From Dichotomocladium elegans (taxonomy: Eukaryota > Mucoromycota > Mucoromycetes > Mucorales > Lichtheimiaceae): a DNA stretch of 11,549 nucleotides. Positions within the stretch are counted from its first letter, which is position 1, and each line of letters begins with the position of its first letter. Below, in pieces: positions 1 through 7,184 of the stretch. The stretch is taken from the NCBI GenBank assembly GCA_025716815.1, contig JAIXMN010000116.1, forward strand, positions 1-11,549, read 5' to 3'. Position numbers and translations under genes: made by a program. Below the pieces are notes generated by a model that was given only the letters and a program-made list of their open reading frames with translations, ran no database searches and was not told where the DNA came from.

Positions 1-354
1 ACGATTGACTCTAGAAGAACTGCCAAGTTAGTATGAAACATAACACACATTATCTTGTGGATTTGTTGATTCATTTTTTTAGGGTGCAAGCCTGTTATTG
101 CTTCTATATGTTCAGCAGACGAGACTTTGCGGGAATGTCCCACTACTGCTTATGAAGAAAGGATTTTAATGTCTCCGGGCAAGTCAGAAAGGGAGCCAGA
201 CGATTACAACCATTGCGTCCCCTTGATGCCTTTAGCCAAAAAAAGGAAGATAGAAGACTACCCTAAGGCTTACAGGACGATCAATCTATTTGAATTGTTG
301 AGTAGATGGCAAGTTCTTGCATCCATAGATATTCCTGCAATAGCCGAGCAATGA
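1..354 (+). CDS. Possible 3' end of an unrecognised host gene (two exons, partial)
   Basis: I do not recognise the product. Seen: an open frame ends at TGA 352-354. If an intron is placed at 27-82 (GTTAGT donor, a T-run and TTTAG acceptor, 56 nt), the first 26 bases read through in the same frame (ending LEELP) and join without stops to CKPVIASICSADE in the second exon. The terminal exon encodes about 90 residues with a basic KKRK stretch that could be a nuclear localisation signal, and no membrane segment. An AATAAA lies 42 nt after the stop. The window edge cuts off everything upstream, so no domain can be named. The intron model and matching poly(A) signal argue for a real gene end, but chance reading frames of this length do occur. 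It could also be a decayed transposon gene. Confidence 0.38.
27..82 (+). other. Candidate 56-nt spliceosomal intron
   Basis: The segment begins GTTAGT and ends in a pyrimidine-rich tract with TTTTTTTAG. Removing it keeps one open frame across the join. A donor four bases later (GTATGA at 31) would put a stop (TAG at 12-14) into the first exon, which is why the GTTAGT donor is preferred. Confidence 0.35.
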
Positions 355-395
355 GATTGTGGAATACCTAAGACTGTAAGCAGTAATTCCCACAA

Positions 396-401
396 AATAA
401 A
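396..401 (+). terminator. Poly(A) signal AATAAA
   Basis: A perfect AATAAA lies 42 nt downstream of the TGA at 352-354. That is a normal distance for a eukaryotic 3' end and supports a plus-strand gene ending just before it. Confidence 0.4.
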
Positions 402-2361
402 AGTGAACGTAATGCCGAGAGGCTTTCTATCAGCACCAGTAGGCACGAATGGATTTACGAGAAGATAAATATCTTGGATCCACAAAGGATCATCCATACT
501 TCCGCTTCTATAACGCTGAGCCGGATAATTTCTCTACTTTTTGCATAGAGAGCATGGATAATACAGAAGCGCCCATTGCTCTAAGAGTTCGAGGCCCTGC
601 TGTGTTTGTGGTGCTTCTACAAATCGAACGGAGATGCATCAATTGTCGCTGCGAATCTCGAAACTATTGCCACAATCGTTGTGCCTCTTATTTCAGCCGC
701 TTTCCATCAAAGAAACATTTTACTAATTATCCATTATCACTCCAGGAAGCGCGAAATATCCTCTGCATTGTCCTGACATATGGCTCACTTCCCTGCAATG
801 GCCAAACATCTAGAACTCTCGGTGCCAATTTTTTCCGTACCACTTTCCTCATTCCTGTCCTCCTTCGGCAGAGCAGCAAGCCGCGGCGATAACGCCTACA
901 CCGTGATAATATCTCGTCGCGGCGGGTTTTCCTTCACTGAAAAAGACATTGCAAGTGCGATGTGAAGCATCCCATCCGCTAGCTGGCCTCGGAATTTGTA
1001 AGTTTTCCACGACAATCTGCAGGCTGAGTGTTGAGCTCTACATCATACGTTGTTGTACCAATCACTTCCTAGAAACAGCCGCCACAATTTATTCGCCTTT
1101 TTATCTGTTGCCATTCATCTGGGCATGCCTAGAGAAGCTCAGTCCAGCCACACCTACTTATTGCTAAGCGTACCTCAGCGCCGCAGTACCCATTCCGAAT
1201 GCATTTGCGCCGTTTCACATCGTTGCATCTTGCTGGTGAATGTGTATATCGCTTCCACGAATGCCAATTCAACAGATTCTAACTGAGACATGAGCACTTA
1301 AAGTCACTATAACACTGCTGCTCTACTTACTTGCGACCGTCCGATGATATTGTTCACTTCAACTTTGCTCTTCTGATCTATATAACGTTTTTCATGTCGT
1401 TGAAAAAATATTTATTTCCCGCAATAAACAACCTACATATTAAACGAGTTTCACCGCTTCGATCTGCACCCGCCTCGGCTCAATCGATATGATGCCGTAG
1501 TGGCATATAAGCATCATTCCACCGTTCTATGCGCTTTTTCTGCTCATACTAATTGCCCTTCATTGCGCTCGATCTTTCAAAAACCGTACGCCATCAATTC
1601 TTCGCTAACAGGTTGTTTTTCTCTTCGATCTTTAATCGATATTAGCCGCCCCGATCGGTTTCCTCTATACTGGACAGATAAATACTTGATTCCAGTAGTC
1701 ATTGTATAACAGCAACGGCACATTATTGATGAAAATGCAGACCTCAAGACGCTTTCCCATTTGAACCTCTGGACGGGCTATGCGACCTCCTCAGACTCGA
1801 GTATATACCGGTATTAACTTTAAGGGAAGTGTATCTACTGCTGCCTTTTGTTCGTGTCTACCTATCTGTATATGCGACTGCACTCCATACAAAGCACTTA
1901 ACTGCATTCCAGTTATTCTTTTTATTATGCATTTCTAAAGTGGAATAATCCGAGTGATGGTCGGCATCCATACATACATACATACCTTTAGCGAAAAGAA
2001 AAAACAACCTGGCCCGCTCGATTGGTGTGCGAAGGATCGCGGATGAGAAACACTTTCTCTTATAGACAATTTGCTAGGGCATAAAGGTACGTACCGACTT
2101 GTCTGCTTGGATATTTTATATCACCATGTTCCTACATGTCTTTATCTGGAACCGCTTCAAATAAAGGGCAATGTCATAGTCCGGTTACAGCTACCTACTT
2201 AATTAATCATGGTGAATTCACGAGCGTCAATATCAACTGCACATGCGAAGAATATATTGTGCATACCGAGCAGAGTGATCAGAGTCAATGCATATCATTG
2301 ATGGCTTCAGCGATGTAGAAAATTGATTAGAATCTAAAATTGTCCAACAAAGAAATGAGGT
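402..2361. other. Gene-poor spacer, about 1.96 kb, no recognised gene
   Basis: Several open frames of 60-147 codons lie on the plus strand (the longest at 449-892) but none shows a family motif, a repeated domain or a convincing start. They overlap one another in different frames, so I do not call them genes. Pyrimidine-rich stretches (about 1540-1640) and scattered AATAAA (for example 1422-1427) occur without linked coding sequence. A short CATA tetranucleotide run lies near 1969. I see no transposon ends or tRNA here. Confidence 0.6.
1969..1984. repeat. Short microsatellite (CATA)4
   Basis: Four perfect tandem copies of CATA. This is a small simple repeat of no apparent function. Confidence 0.8.
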
Positions 2362-2367
2362 TTTATT
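2362..2367 (-). terminator. AATAAA overlapping the stop codon of the 373-aa transposase-like gene
   Basis: Read on the minus strand, the last sense codon CAA, the stop TAA and the following A form AATAAA. If used as a poly(A) signal it would give a very short 3' UTR. It may be coincidence. Confidence 0.25.
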
Positions 2368-3484
2368 GGCTTGGAGAGCGAGGCACTGCGGCGCTGAATA
2401 CCTCGCGAATGGCGTCAAGGAACGTTTCGCTGGGCAGGTTTCTAGCTGTATTTTGCAGCCGCTGGGAGATCCGATCTCTGTCATCGGTTTCCTTGTGTCG
2501 TGGACACAATTCTTGAACTTTGGCGAAGATGGCCTCCGCAGGGTTTAGCGATCCAGATGTGAGAGGAGGGAGGAAGAATGCAATAAACCCATATTCCATT
2601 GCCAGTGCTCTGATCTTATTCACCGTAGTTTCAGGCATTGTGTTAAACACCAGCTTGGGGTGCTCGCAAGGAATCTCTTTCAAGTAATCGATGACTTTTT
2701 TCACGAAAGCCATCAGATGATCTTCGGTTGTTCGAAGTGCAGGGGCGCGCACAGTCATCTCCACAACGTTGTACGAGTTCATCGCCAAGAATAAAGAGTG
2801 GGAGGGGACGGGGTTATCGTTCTCCATATGCGCCTTTGTAGGCGGTCCCTTGCTCCAGACCTTGCTCGGCTCAACACGCCAGGTCGCTTCACCAACAAAG
2901 ACGCAATTTGTCTCAGGGAAAACATTTCCCCGCTCCATCCTCTGGCGCACGCCTTCAAGGGCAAACGCAGCTGAGTCCTCGGAGGCGGGACCAGCTTCAC
3001 CGGGGTAAGACTGGCATCGCCGCATTGCGATCTTGCAATTTTTGCGAAGGAATGCGGCGAGAGTAGTCTTGGCGTAATCTACGCCGCCAAACTCTCCGTT
3101 CATTACCTGCGCTGCTTTCAAGATGTTCTCGGCTTCAGCAACCGAAAGGGCGAAATTCTCATCCATTGCACGGACGATTATCTTCGCCTGGTTTGGTCCA
3201 AGTTCCGCACCCCCAGAAGGGCCTCTCCGGAGATTCTCCACCCTTCCGGTTTCGAAATATCGTCTGCGGAGCGACCTCAGAGTGCTCACACTGACGCCCA
3301 TCCTTGCAGCCACCGTAGAAGGGGGCGTGCAGGTGTCAAGCATGCTACTAAGAGCATGGATGCGGCGTTCATACGACATATTATCGTAAGTTTTAGACCT
3401 AGAGGTCTTAGTCCTCTCCTTCCTTTGGCCGGTAGGTTTCGCCTGAGGTCTTTCTCCGGTCGCTGACCCATGGTCTTCCTCCAT
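2363..3484 (-). CDS. Tc1-like (pogo/IS630-type) transposase homologue with altered catalytic residues, unbroken ORF
   Basis: The 373-residue product matches Tc1/mariner-type transposases in layout. It has a basic N-terminus (residues 20-32, RKERTKTSRSK), a helix-turn-helix region (about 39-85, with VAARMGVSVSTLRSLRRRYF), a second DNA-binding segment (about 86-150) and a DDE nuclease fold (about 190-330). The conserved frame NCVFxxEA is at 193-200, LVF at 278-280 and LPP...LNPAE at 305-317. Family members carry Asp, Asp and Glu/Asp here. This protein has Gly198 (codon GGT, 2891-2893), Asn281 (AAC, 2642-2644) and Glu317 (GAG, 2534-2536), so strand-cutting activity should be lost. The spacing from residue 281 to 317 is DD35E-like. 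ATG 3484 has an in-frame stop five codons upstream and a good start context. There are no internal stops or frameshifts, and no flanking inverted repeats were found. It is either a domesticated DNA-binding protein or a decayed copy that has so far escaped stops. Family assignment is secure; its status is uncertain. Confidence 0.85.
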   Translation of the reverse strand: MEEDHGSATGERPQAKPTGQRKERTKTSRSKTYDNMSYERRIHALSSMLDTCTPPSTVAARMGVSVSTLRSLRRRYFETGRVENLRRGPSGGAELGPNQAKIIVRAMDENFALSVAEAENILKAAQVMNGEFGGVDYAKTTLAAFLRKNCKIAMRRCQSYPGEAGPASEDSAAFALEGVRQRMERGNVFPETNCVFVGEATWRVEPSKVWSKGPPTKAHMENDNPVPSHSLFLAMNSYNVVEMTVRAPALRTTEDHLMAFVKKVIDYLKEIPCEHPKLVFNTMPETTVNKIRALAMEYGFIAFFLPPLTSGSLNPAEAIFAKVQELCPRHKETDDRDRISQRLQNTARNLPSETFLDAIREVFSAAVPRSPSQ

Positions 3485-3998
3485 GCTCTCGGTAACTTAT
3501 ATGAAGAATACTTAATCATTGATATTGTCGAATAACATGTACTCTGTCTTACTTCGATCGGAGGATGACGCTTCAGCTGTGATCTCTCCAGCATCGAGTA
3601 CTTCTACTTCGAATACATTCAGTCTGCTTATCCAAATATATCCGGACTTTCACCGATATACCAATGGAGTCAGGGGCGTCGATCGTCATATATGACATAG
3701 TCCTTGAAAGCTGGCGAATGAGGCGAGGCTCAGCATGGTTGCTAGCGTTATTCACGGACGAGTTTGTGGAGGACATGGTAACGGGTAGCTTTTCAAACAA
3801 GAATACAATAGAAGTTATGCTGTCGGAAAGAAGCAGAGTTTTTATAAACATTTGTCCCTGTAGTTTTTAAAGACGTTGTACAGTCCTCAAGGAGTTGTGT
3901 CATATTTTTGTTTCTAAAGGATGATGCGTGCGAATAACCGAACGCCACTCCGACTTGTTCTTTGAAAATCACTTTATAACAGAAAAAGCAAAGAGAAA
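3485..3998. other. Intergenic spacer between two minus-strand transposase genes
   Basis: About 510 bp. It should contain the 5' flank of the 373-aa gene and the 3' flank of the interrupted transposase gene. Small frames on both strands (3573-3851 minus, 3664-3870 plus) mirror each other and show no motif. A sequence TA-CAGTCCTCAAGGAGTTG at 3879 resembles a Tc1-type end, but I could not find a convincing inverted partner. Confidence 0.5.
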
Positions 3999-4274
3999 CT
4001 AAAGCATATCTTCACGCTCAAGGCATGGCTGAAAAAAAGTTGTTGCATGTCGTGCCCATCCAGCATAGTCTTCTGGCCGGACTTCTGCAATTGCTTGTGT
4101 CAAGCGTTCGTGCAGCATTGGTGCGTTCTCCAGATCAAGGCCTACTGCTACTCGTCGAAACACCGTCTTCACCTTTGAGAAGAATTCCTCAATTGGGTTG
4201 AGGAATGGTGAGTATGGAGGCAAGTAAACCATACGGTGCCCTCTACGGATCTCTGGGAGTATAACACGCCACAC
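3999..4274 (-). pseudogene. Severed 3' end of the Tc1-like transposase, carrying the third catalytic residue
   Basis: The transposase-derived part is 4246-3999; the open frame extends back into the insert to an ATG at 4274. It encodes HRMVYLPPYSPFLNPIEE, the DDE C-terminal signature with catalytic Glu, followed by FFSKVKTVFRR and an alpha-helical tail, ending EREDML. A separately translated product would be 91 residues without DNA-binding or the first two catalytic residues, so no autonomous function is expected. Confidence 0.9.
4239..4246. repeat. Target-site duplication, left copy
   Basis: CCCTCTAC, identical to 5896-5903. Within the transposase reading frame it covers the end of ...SRG just before HRMVY, which shows the duplicated bases were originally single. 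Confidence 0.9.
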
Positions 4275-4275
4275 T
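4254..4275 (+). repeat. Left terminal inverted repeat of the nested element
   Basis: 22 bp, containing GGGAGTATAACACGCCAC. It pairs with 5867-5888 with a single mismatch. Confidence 0.9.
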
Positions 4276-4736
4276 CTAAATATATATATCTATATACTAC
4301 TATAATAATATATATGCTTGTGTTACACAACGTTGCCTATATATGTAAAATGGGTCGGGGAGTCCAAAAATGATCATTTCAAACCCCGCTAACTATTGCA
4401 CTTCCCTAGAAAACGTGTTTTTTCTTTGTTTTATCTATAAACACACCATACCATACTCCCTGAATGGTTATGATCTATTTCTGGAAAACTTTTATAACTT
4501 GTCATTCATTTTTAGTACCTGAATCTACTATTTTTCCGCAATTAATGACCATTTTCTTTTCAATGCCAATTTTACAATATTTTAGCTGCATAACTATAGC
4601 AATAAATACAGCAATCTTTATGTGAAAGTCGTCCCTACTATATTAAGGTGATACAAAGCCCGTGAAACCTCAAAATCAAGGTGTTTGACTGCCTCATCTA
4701 CCATATGTTTTTGAAGCCTCCCAAATCGTTTAGTCT

Positions 4737-4790
4737 GTGGAAGTGGTTAGGGTGTTGGGTGGGTAATGGAAAGGTTCTGGGTTCAACCCC
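4737..4790 (+). ncRNA. tRNA-like (SINE-head-like) sequence with A-box and B-box
   Basis: AGTGGTTAGGGTGTTGG at 4742-4758 closely resembles the D-arm/A-box region of Ser/Leu-type eukaryotic tRNAs. GGTTCAACCCC at 4780-4790 fits the B-box (T-arm). The A-to-B spacing is about 40 nt, within the Pol III range. No acceptor stem pairing or anticodon arm is apparent, so this is a tRNA-derived relic such as a SINE head, not a working tRNA gene. Confidence 0.5.
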
Positions 4791-4910
4791 CTGCTTTTTG
4801 CAATTTTATACTTTACATGTATTTTTTAATTCCTGGGCCTCGGGTTCAGAATGGAAAGGTCCTGGGTTCAATCCCCAGCCCCTGCAGCTTGCACTTTTAT
4901 ATTTTTCTAG
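4765..4910 (+). repeat. 85-bp direct duplication of the B-box segment
   Basis: AATGGAAAGG starts at 4765 and again at 4850. Each is followed by a B-box (4780-4790 and GGTTCAATCCC at 4865-4875), a C-rich stretch ending CTGC, and a T-rich stretch with TTTTATA. The copies differ by substitutions and small indels, so the duplication is not fresh. The upstream A-box is not duplicated. Confidence 0.7.
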
Positions 4911-4983
4911 AAAGCCTTGATGAAATGTACTGTATGATCTCAGATTTCATTACTAATCGAATAAAAATATCACCCAATCGGAA

Positions 4984-5016
4984 ATAATCATATGATAATC
5001 ATATGATAATCACATG
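4984..5016. repeat. Three tandem 11-bp repeats (ATAATCATATG)
   Basis: Two perfect copies and a third with one T-to-C change. Each unit contains the palindrome CATATG (CACATG in the third). It is inside the nested element and has no known role. Confidence 0.85.
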
Positions 5017-5099
5017 CTTATCTTGTGATAATGTGTAGAACCTAGAAAAATGTATAAAATGCCATAGTTTTCCTGCTTCACATATATCCCCCATTCTAC

Positions 5100-5800
5100 T
5101 TGTATGTCTACTTCCACTACACTTGCAGGATTTTCAAGAAGAAGTTTGCCACAAATTTTAGTTGTTCATATAGTCCATCTAGGTTTTTCGTTTTTTTTTT
5201 GCTTCAAATTCGAATACAAATTTTAGTATTTCGTTTCTCTTCTTCCTTTGAAATTAGAATGAAACATAAATGGTTGGCCTCCCAAAACTATTCTGGTGTA
5301 AAAAGAGGAGAAGGAAAGCTCCCTTACCTTCAAGGATATAGCACCTATTCTTTTAGACTGTGTTCAGGCATCAAAGTCATTAGAAGCAGTAATAGTTTAT
5401 TATAGCTAAAGCATCTAAACTAGATGGCTACCTGATATTGGGGCCTTATATCCTGAGAAGTTCCACCCAGAGGGGTCCAAAATAGCTATAGTCTCACCTA
5501 CTGGGAAAGCACCACCCTTACAGAGGTTCTCTCTATAGCACCAGACATTGACAATAGGAAGTCAATATAACTATCTAACTGTTCAGCTCATATAGTAGTA
5601 GTAGGCACAGCAGTTGTAGCTGATCAGGAACTCAATGAAAGTGAGTATAGTGAGGAGGAAATCCTTCCTGTTAGCAAAAGAGTGTGAAACAGTAAATAAA
5701 AGAGCTATACTAGAAAGGGAGAAGAAACTGAAATCTAAAGACAAAGTGAAGTATATATGTGTCGGGGTTTAAAATATTGTTACACGATGCGCGTTATTTA
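5100..5800 (+). other. Right half of the nested element: decayed, unrecognised sequence
   Basis: The frame at 5100-5405 ends without any motif. Near 5480-5690 short open stretches such as VVGTAVVADQELNESEYSEEE look like eroded coding sequence but are broken by stops in every frame. I cannot name a source. It may be captured host sequence or the remains of the element's own gene. Confidence 0.3.
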
Positions 5801-5866
5801 GAGCTATCAGAATATATAATTTTTATGTTTGTAGCATGATTGGTGCACCATCTAGGTCAGATTGAA

Positions 5867-5888
5867 AGTGTGGCGTGCTATACTCCCA
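5867..5888 (-). repeat. Right terminal inverted repeat of the nested element
   Basis: Read on the minus strand it contains GGGAGTATAGCACGCCAC, one transition away from the left copy. It lies 7 bp inside the target duplication, exactly as at the left end. Confidence 0.9.
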
Positions 5889-5889
5889 T

Positions 5890-6965
5890 TCAGCCCCCTC
5901 TACTCTCAACAGCCTCGCGAATGATCTTAGTTTTATGTATCGATGCGTTGTCGCAAACAAGATACCATCCTTTCCGTCCGTTCCGGTCTAAATCGTCCAT
6001 CACCTCCTCAAGGAAAGCAAGGAAATCAGTGCTTTTTGTACCACCTTTACCTTCCTTGATTGAAGCACCATGAAGCCCTGCATGCGAAATGGCGGCGATA
6101 AGAGTGCGGGACTTGGTTCGCATCTTCTTAACTATCACCCGGGCTGGCTGGCCAACTCTAGACCATGCATAGTTGCGTCCCATTGAAAGATTGTAAGACG
6201 CTTCGTCAATGAACACGCAATTTTTTTCATAATCAAGTGCGCCCGATGTGATCCATTCTCTGACGTATGCTTCTCGCTTCTCCTTCGTCTCTTCGGCGTT
6301 GCGTTTCTCTGGGTACATTACCGCCCGCTTCAATGACATCTGACATTGCTTTGTCAAATGATCATAAATAGTTGTTAATCCTAGTTGGATTCCGAATTTC
6401 GCAAGATATGCCGTTTGAATCTGCTGAAGGGTAGCCGAGTTATACGTGTTAAGAAACTCAGCAATGTAGGCATGTCCTTCTTCCATGACCTTCCAGGTGC
6501 GTCCTGTTCTTGCTACTCTCCTTTCGACTTTAGCATCAATATTGAGCTCCCCGCGGGAATACTGCTTGATGATACTGCCAACTGCAGACGTACTCATGCC
6601 AAAAAGTTTTCCTGCAGCTGAATAGGAAAGCAGTTTATCGTGTACTGCATTAACAACGAGGAGCTTCTCCGCAACTGTGCGATGCACTCGGGTTCCCTTC
6701 TTCGTATTCCTTCCAGACACAGAGCTGGTGTCATTGCTGCGCACGGAATTGGCACGGCTCGACGAAGGCGAAGAGGCATCGAGATCTTGCACGCGCATGC
6801 GGATCGCCGCCATAAGCGACCGCGGCGGAGAGTCCACCTCTCTTTCAATTTCCATGGCAGCGCTCTCGTTGCTCAACTGGTTTTCCTCTTCCGCTTCCTC
6901 TTCCAGATCACTGACACATTCGATTGTAATCTCATTGATGCACTCATCTGGTTCCTCATCTAAAT
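5890..6965 (-). CDS. 5' part (exon 2) of the disrupted Tc1-like transposase
   Basis: The frame is open from 6965 and ends at a TGA (5892-5890) contributed by the inserted element two codons after the break. Its first part is strongly acidic (EEPDE...LEEEAEEEN) then Ser-rich (DASSPSSSRANSVRS). Next come a helix-turn-helix (VAEKLLVVNAVHDKLLSYSA then GKLFGMSTSAVGSIIKQYS, about 6670-6560), a second DNA-binding segment, and the first two catalytic regions, CVFIDEAS (about 6210) and YLVCDNASIHK (about 5960-5930). There is no ATG before 6855, although acidic coding extends well upstream of it, so either translation begins at ATG 6855 or an upstream exon supplies the start. A product made today would have two of the three catalytic residues and could at most bind DNA. 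Confidence 0.88.
5896..5903. repeat. Target-site duplication, right copy
   Basis: CCCTCTAC, identical to 4239-4246, directly bordering the right end of the inserted element. Confidence 0.9.
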
Positions 6966-7033
6966 CTAATTATCTCATAAATGTTATGGCGTAGAAATAT
7001 TCAACTCCGGAGTGTCCTTATAATACTACAAAC
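6966..7033 (-). other. Predicted 68-nt intron in the disrupted transposase gene
   Basis: On the minus strand it begins GTTTGT and ends AATTAG. Without splicing, the upstream frame stops at TAG (7028-7026). With splicing, the upstream frame joins exon 2 in phase to give RLDLDEEPDE. An in-frame TAA lies immediately upstream of exon 2 inside this segment. Confidence 0.38.
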
Positions 7034-7184
7034 CCAATCGAAGTTGACTCAGGACATCAGCCAAGTTAGGAACATGAAACTGAGCAGCTGTTTGATTCAC
7101 TGCACTTGCTCTATGATTTCGCTTTGCGACTCTGCCGGAGCGACGAACGGTGATTTGAGCACCTCTGGTGTTGGTAATTGCCAT
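7034..7184 (-). CDS. Predicted exon 1 of the disrupted Tc1-like transposase
   Basis: ATG at 7184-7182 has A at -3 and G at +4. It opens 50 codons plus one base, ending just before a GTTTGT donor. The encoded segment includes a basic cluster (RRSGRVAKRNHR) suitable for nuclear import or DNA contact, and ends LADVLSQLRL, leading into the acidic LDEEPDE start of exon 2. Phase matches exactly across the intron. The same frame stays open upstream to 7469, so a longer start is possible. No homologous N-terminus comes to mind, so this exon rests on splice-site and frame logic only. Confidence 0.42.

Larger units (their letters stand above)
4247..5895. mobile_element. 1,649-bp non-autonomous DNA transposon nested in a transposase gene
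   Basis: Boundaries are fixed by an exact 8-bp duplication (CCCTCTAC at 4239-4246 and 5896-5903) and by inverted repeats at the same 7-bp distance from each end. The 22-bp inverted repeats (4254-4275 and 5867-5888) share GGGAGTATA, one A/G difference, then CACGCCACACT. The outermost 7 bp match only at GG. An 8-bp duplication is typical of hAT elements and also seen in some Mutator-like and other families; the ends do not settle which. Inside are an AT-rich left arm, duplicated tRNA-like sequence, three 11-bp tandem repeats, and a 3' half with stop-ridden reading frames. No transposase motif is seen, so mobilisation would have been in trans. Confidence 0.88.
3999..7184 (-). pseudogene. Tc1-like DDE transposase gene disrupted by a 1.65-kb insertion
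   Basis: Whole locus, read right to left: exon 1 (7184-7034), a predicted 68-nt intron, exon 2 down to 5896, the inserted element (5895-4247) with one duplicated 8-mer (4246-4239), then the 3' part (4238-3999). Ignoring insert and one duplication, the frame is continuous and would give about 486 residues. Catalytic residues in that numbering are Asp304 (CVFIDEAS), Asp389 (LVCDNASIH) and Glu424 (LNPIEE), with 34 residues between the last two, i.e. DD34E. The insertion lies between residues 407 and 408, so as it stands the gene gives a protein lacking the third catalytic residue. No other stop or frameshift is seen, so the gene was apparently intact when hit. Exon 1 and the intron are inference; everything from exon 2 onward is clear. 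Confidence 0.88.

Noticed and set aside
449..892. 147-codon plus-strand open frame as a gene.
   Set aside because: No family motif, no splice logic tying it to neighbours, odd composition, and it overlaps other plus-strand frames. Probably chance.
3573..3870. Mirror-image open frames on both strands as a gene between the two minus-strand transposases.
   Set aside because: Neither has a motif or convincing start context; they look like shadows of each other.
4737..4800. Functional tRNA gene.
   Set aside because: A-box and B-box resemblance only; no acceptor-stem pairing and no clear anticodon arm.
4681..4987. Two overlapping 73-79 codon frames over the tRNA-like region as small proteins.
   Set aside because: They are translations of the duplicated B-box repeat (VLGS repeated), best explained by the nucleotide repeat.
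5840..5851. ATTGGTGCACC near the right end of the nested element as a copy of the Tc1 end sequence (ATTGGTGCAC).
   Set aside because: Only about 10 bases match, it is mostly the palindrome TGGTGCACCA, and it has no paired copy at the left end. Likely coincidence.
6998..7019. CAACTCCGGAGTGTCC as an inverted partner of CAGTCCTCAAGGAGTTG at 3881, i.e. terminal repeats of the disrupted Tc1-like element.
   Set aside because: Only about a dozen bases align, with a gap, the outer ends do not match and no CAGT-type start borders a TA on the right side. It also falls within the predicted intron. Too weak to call.
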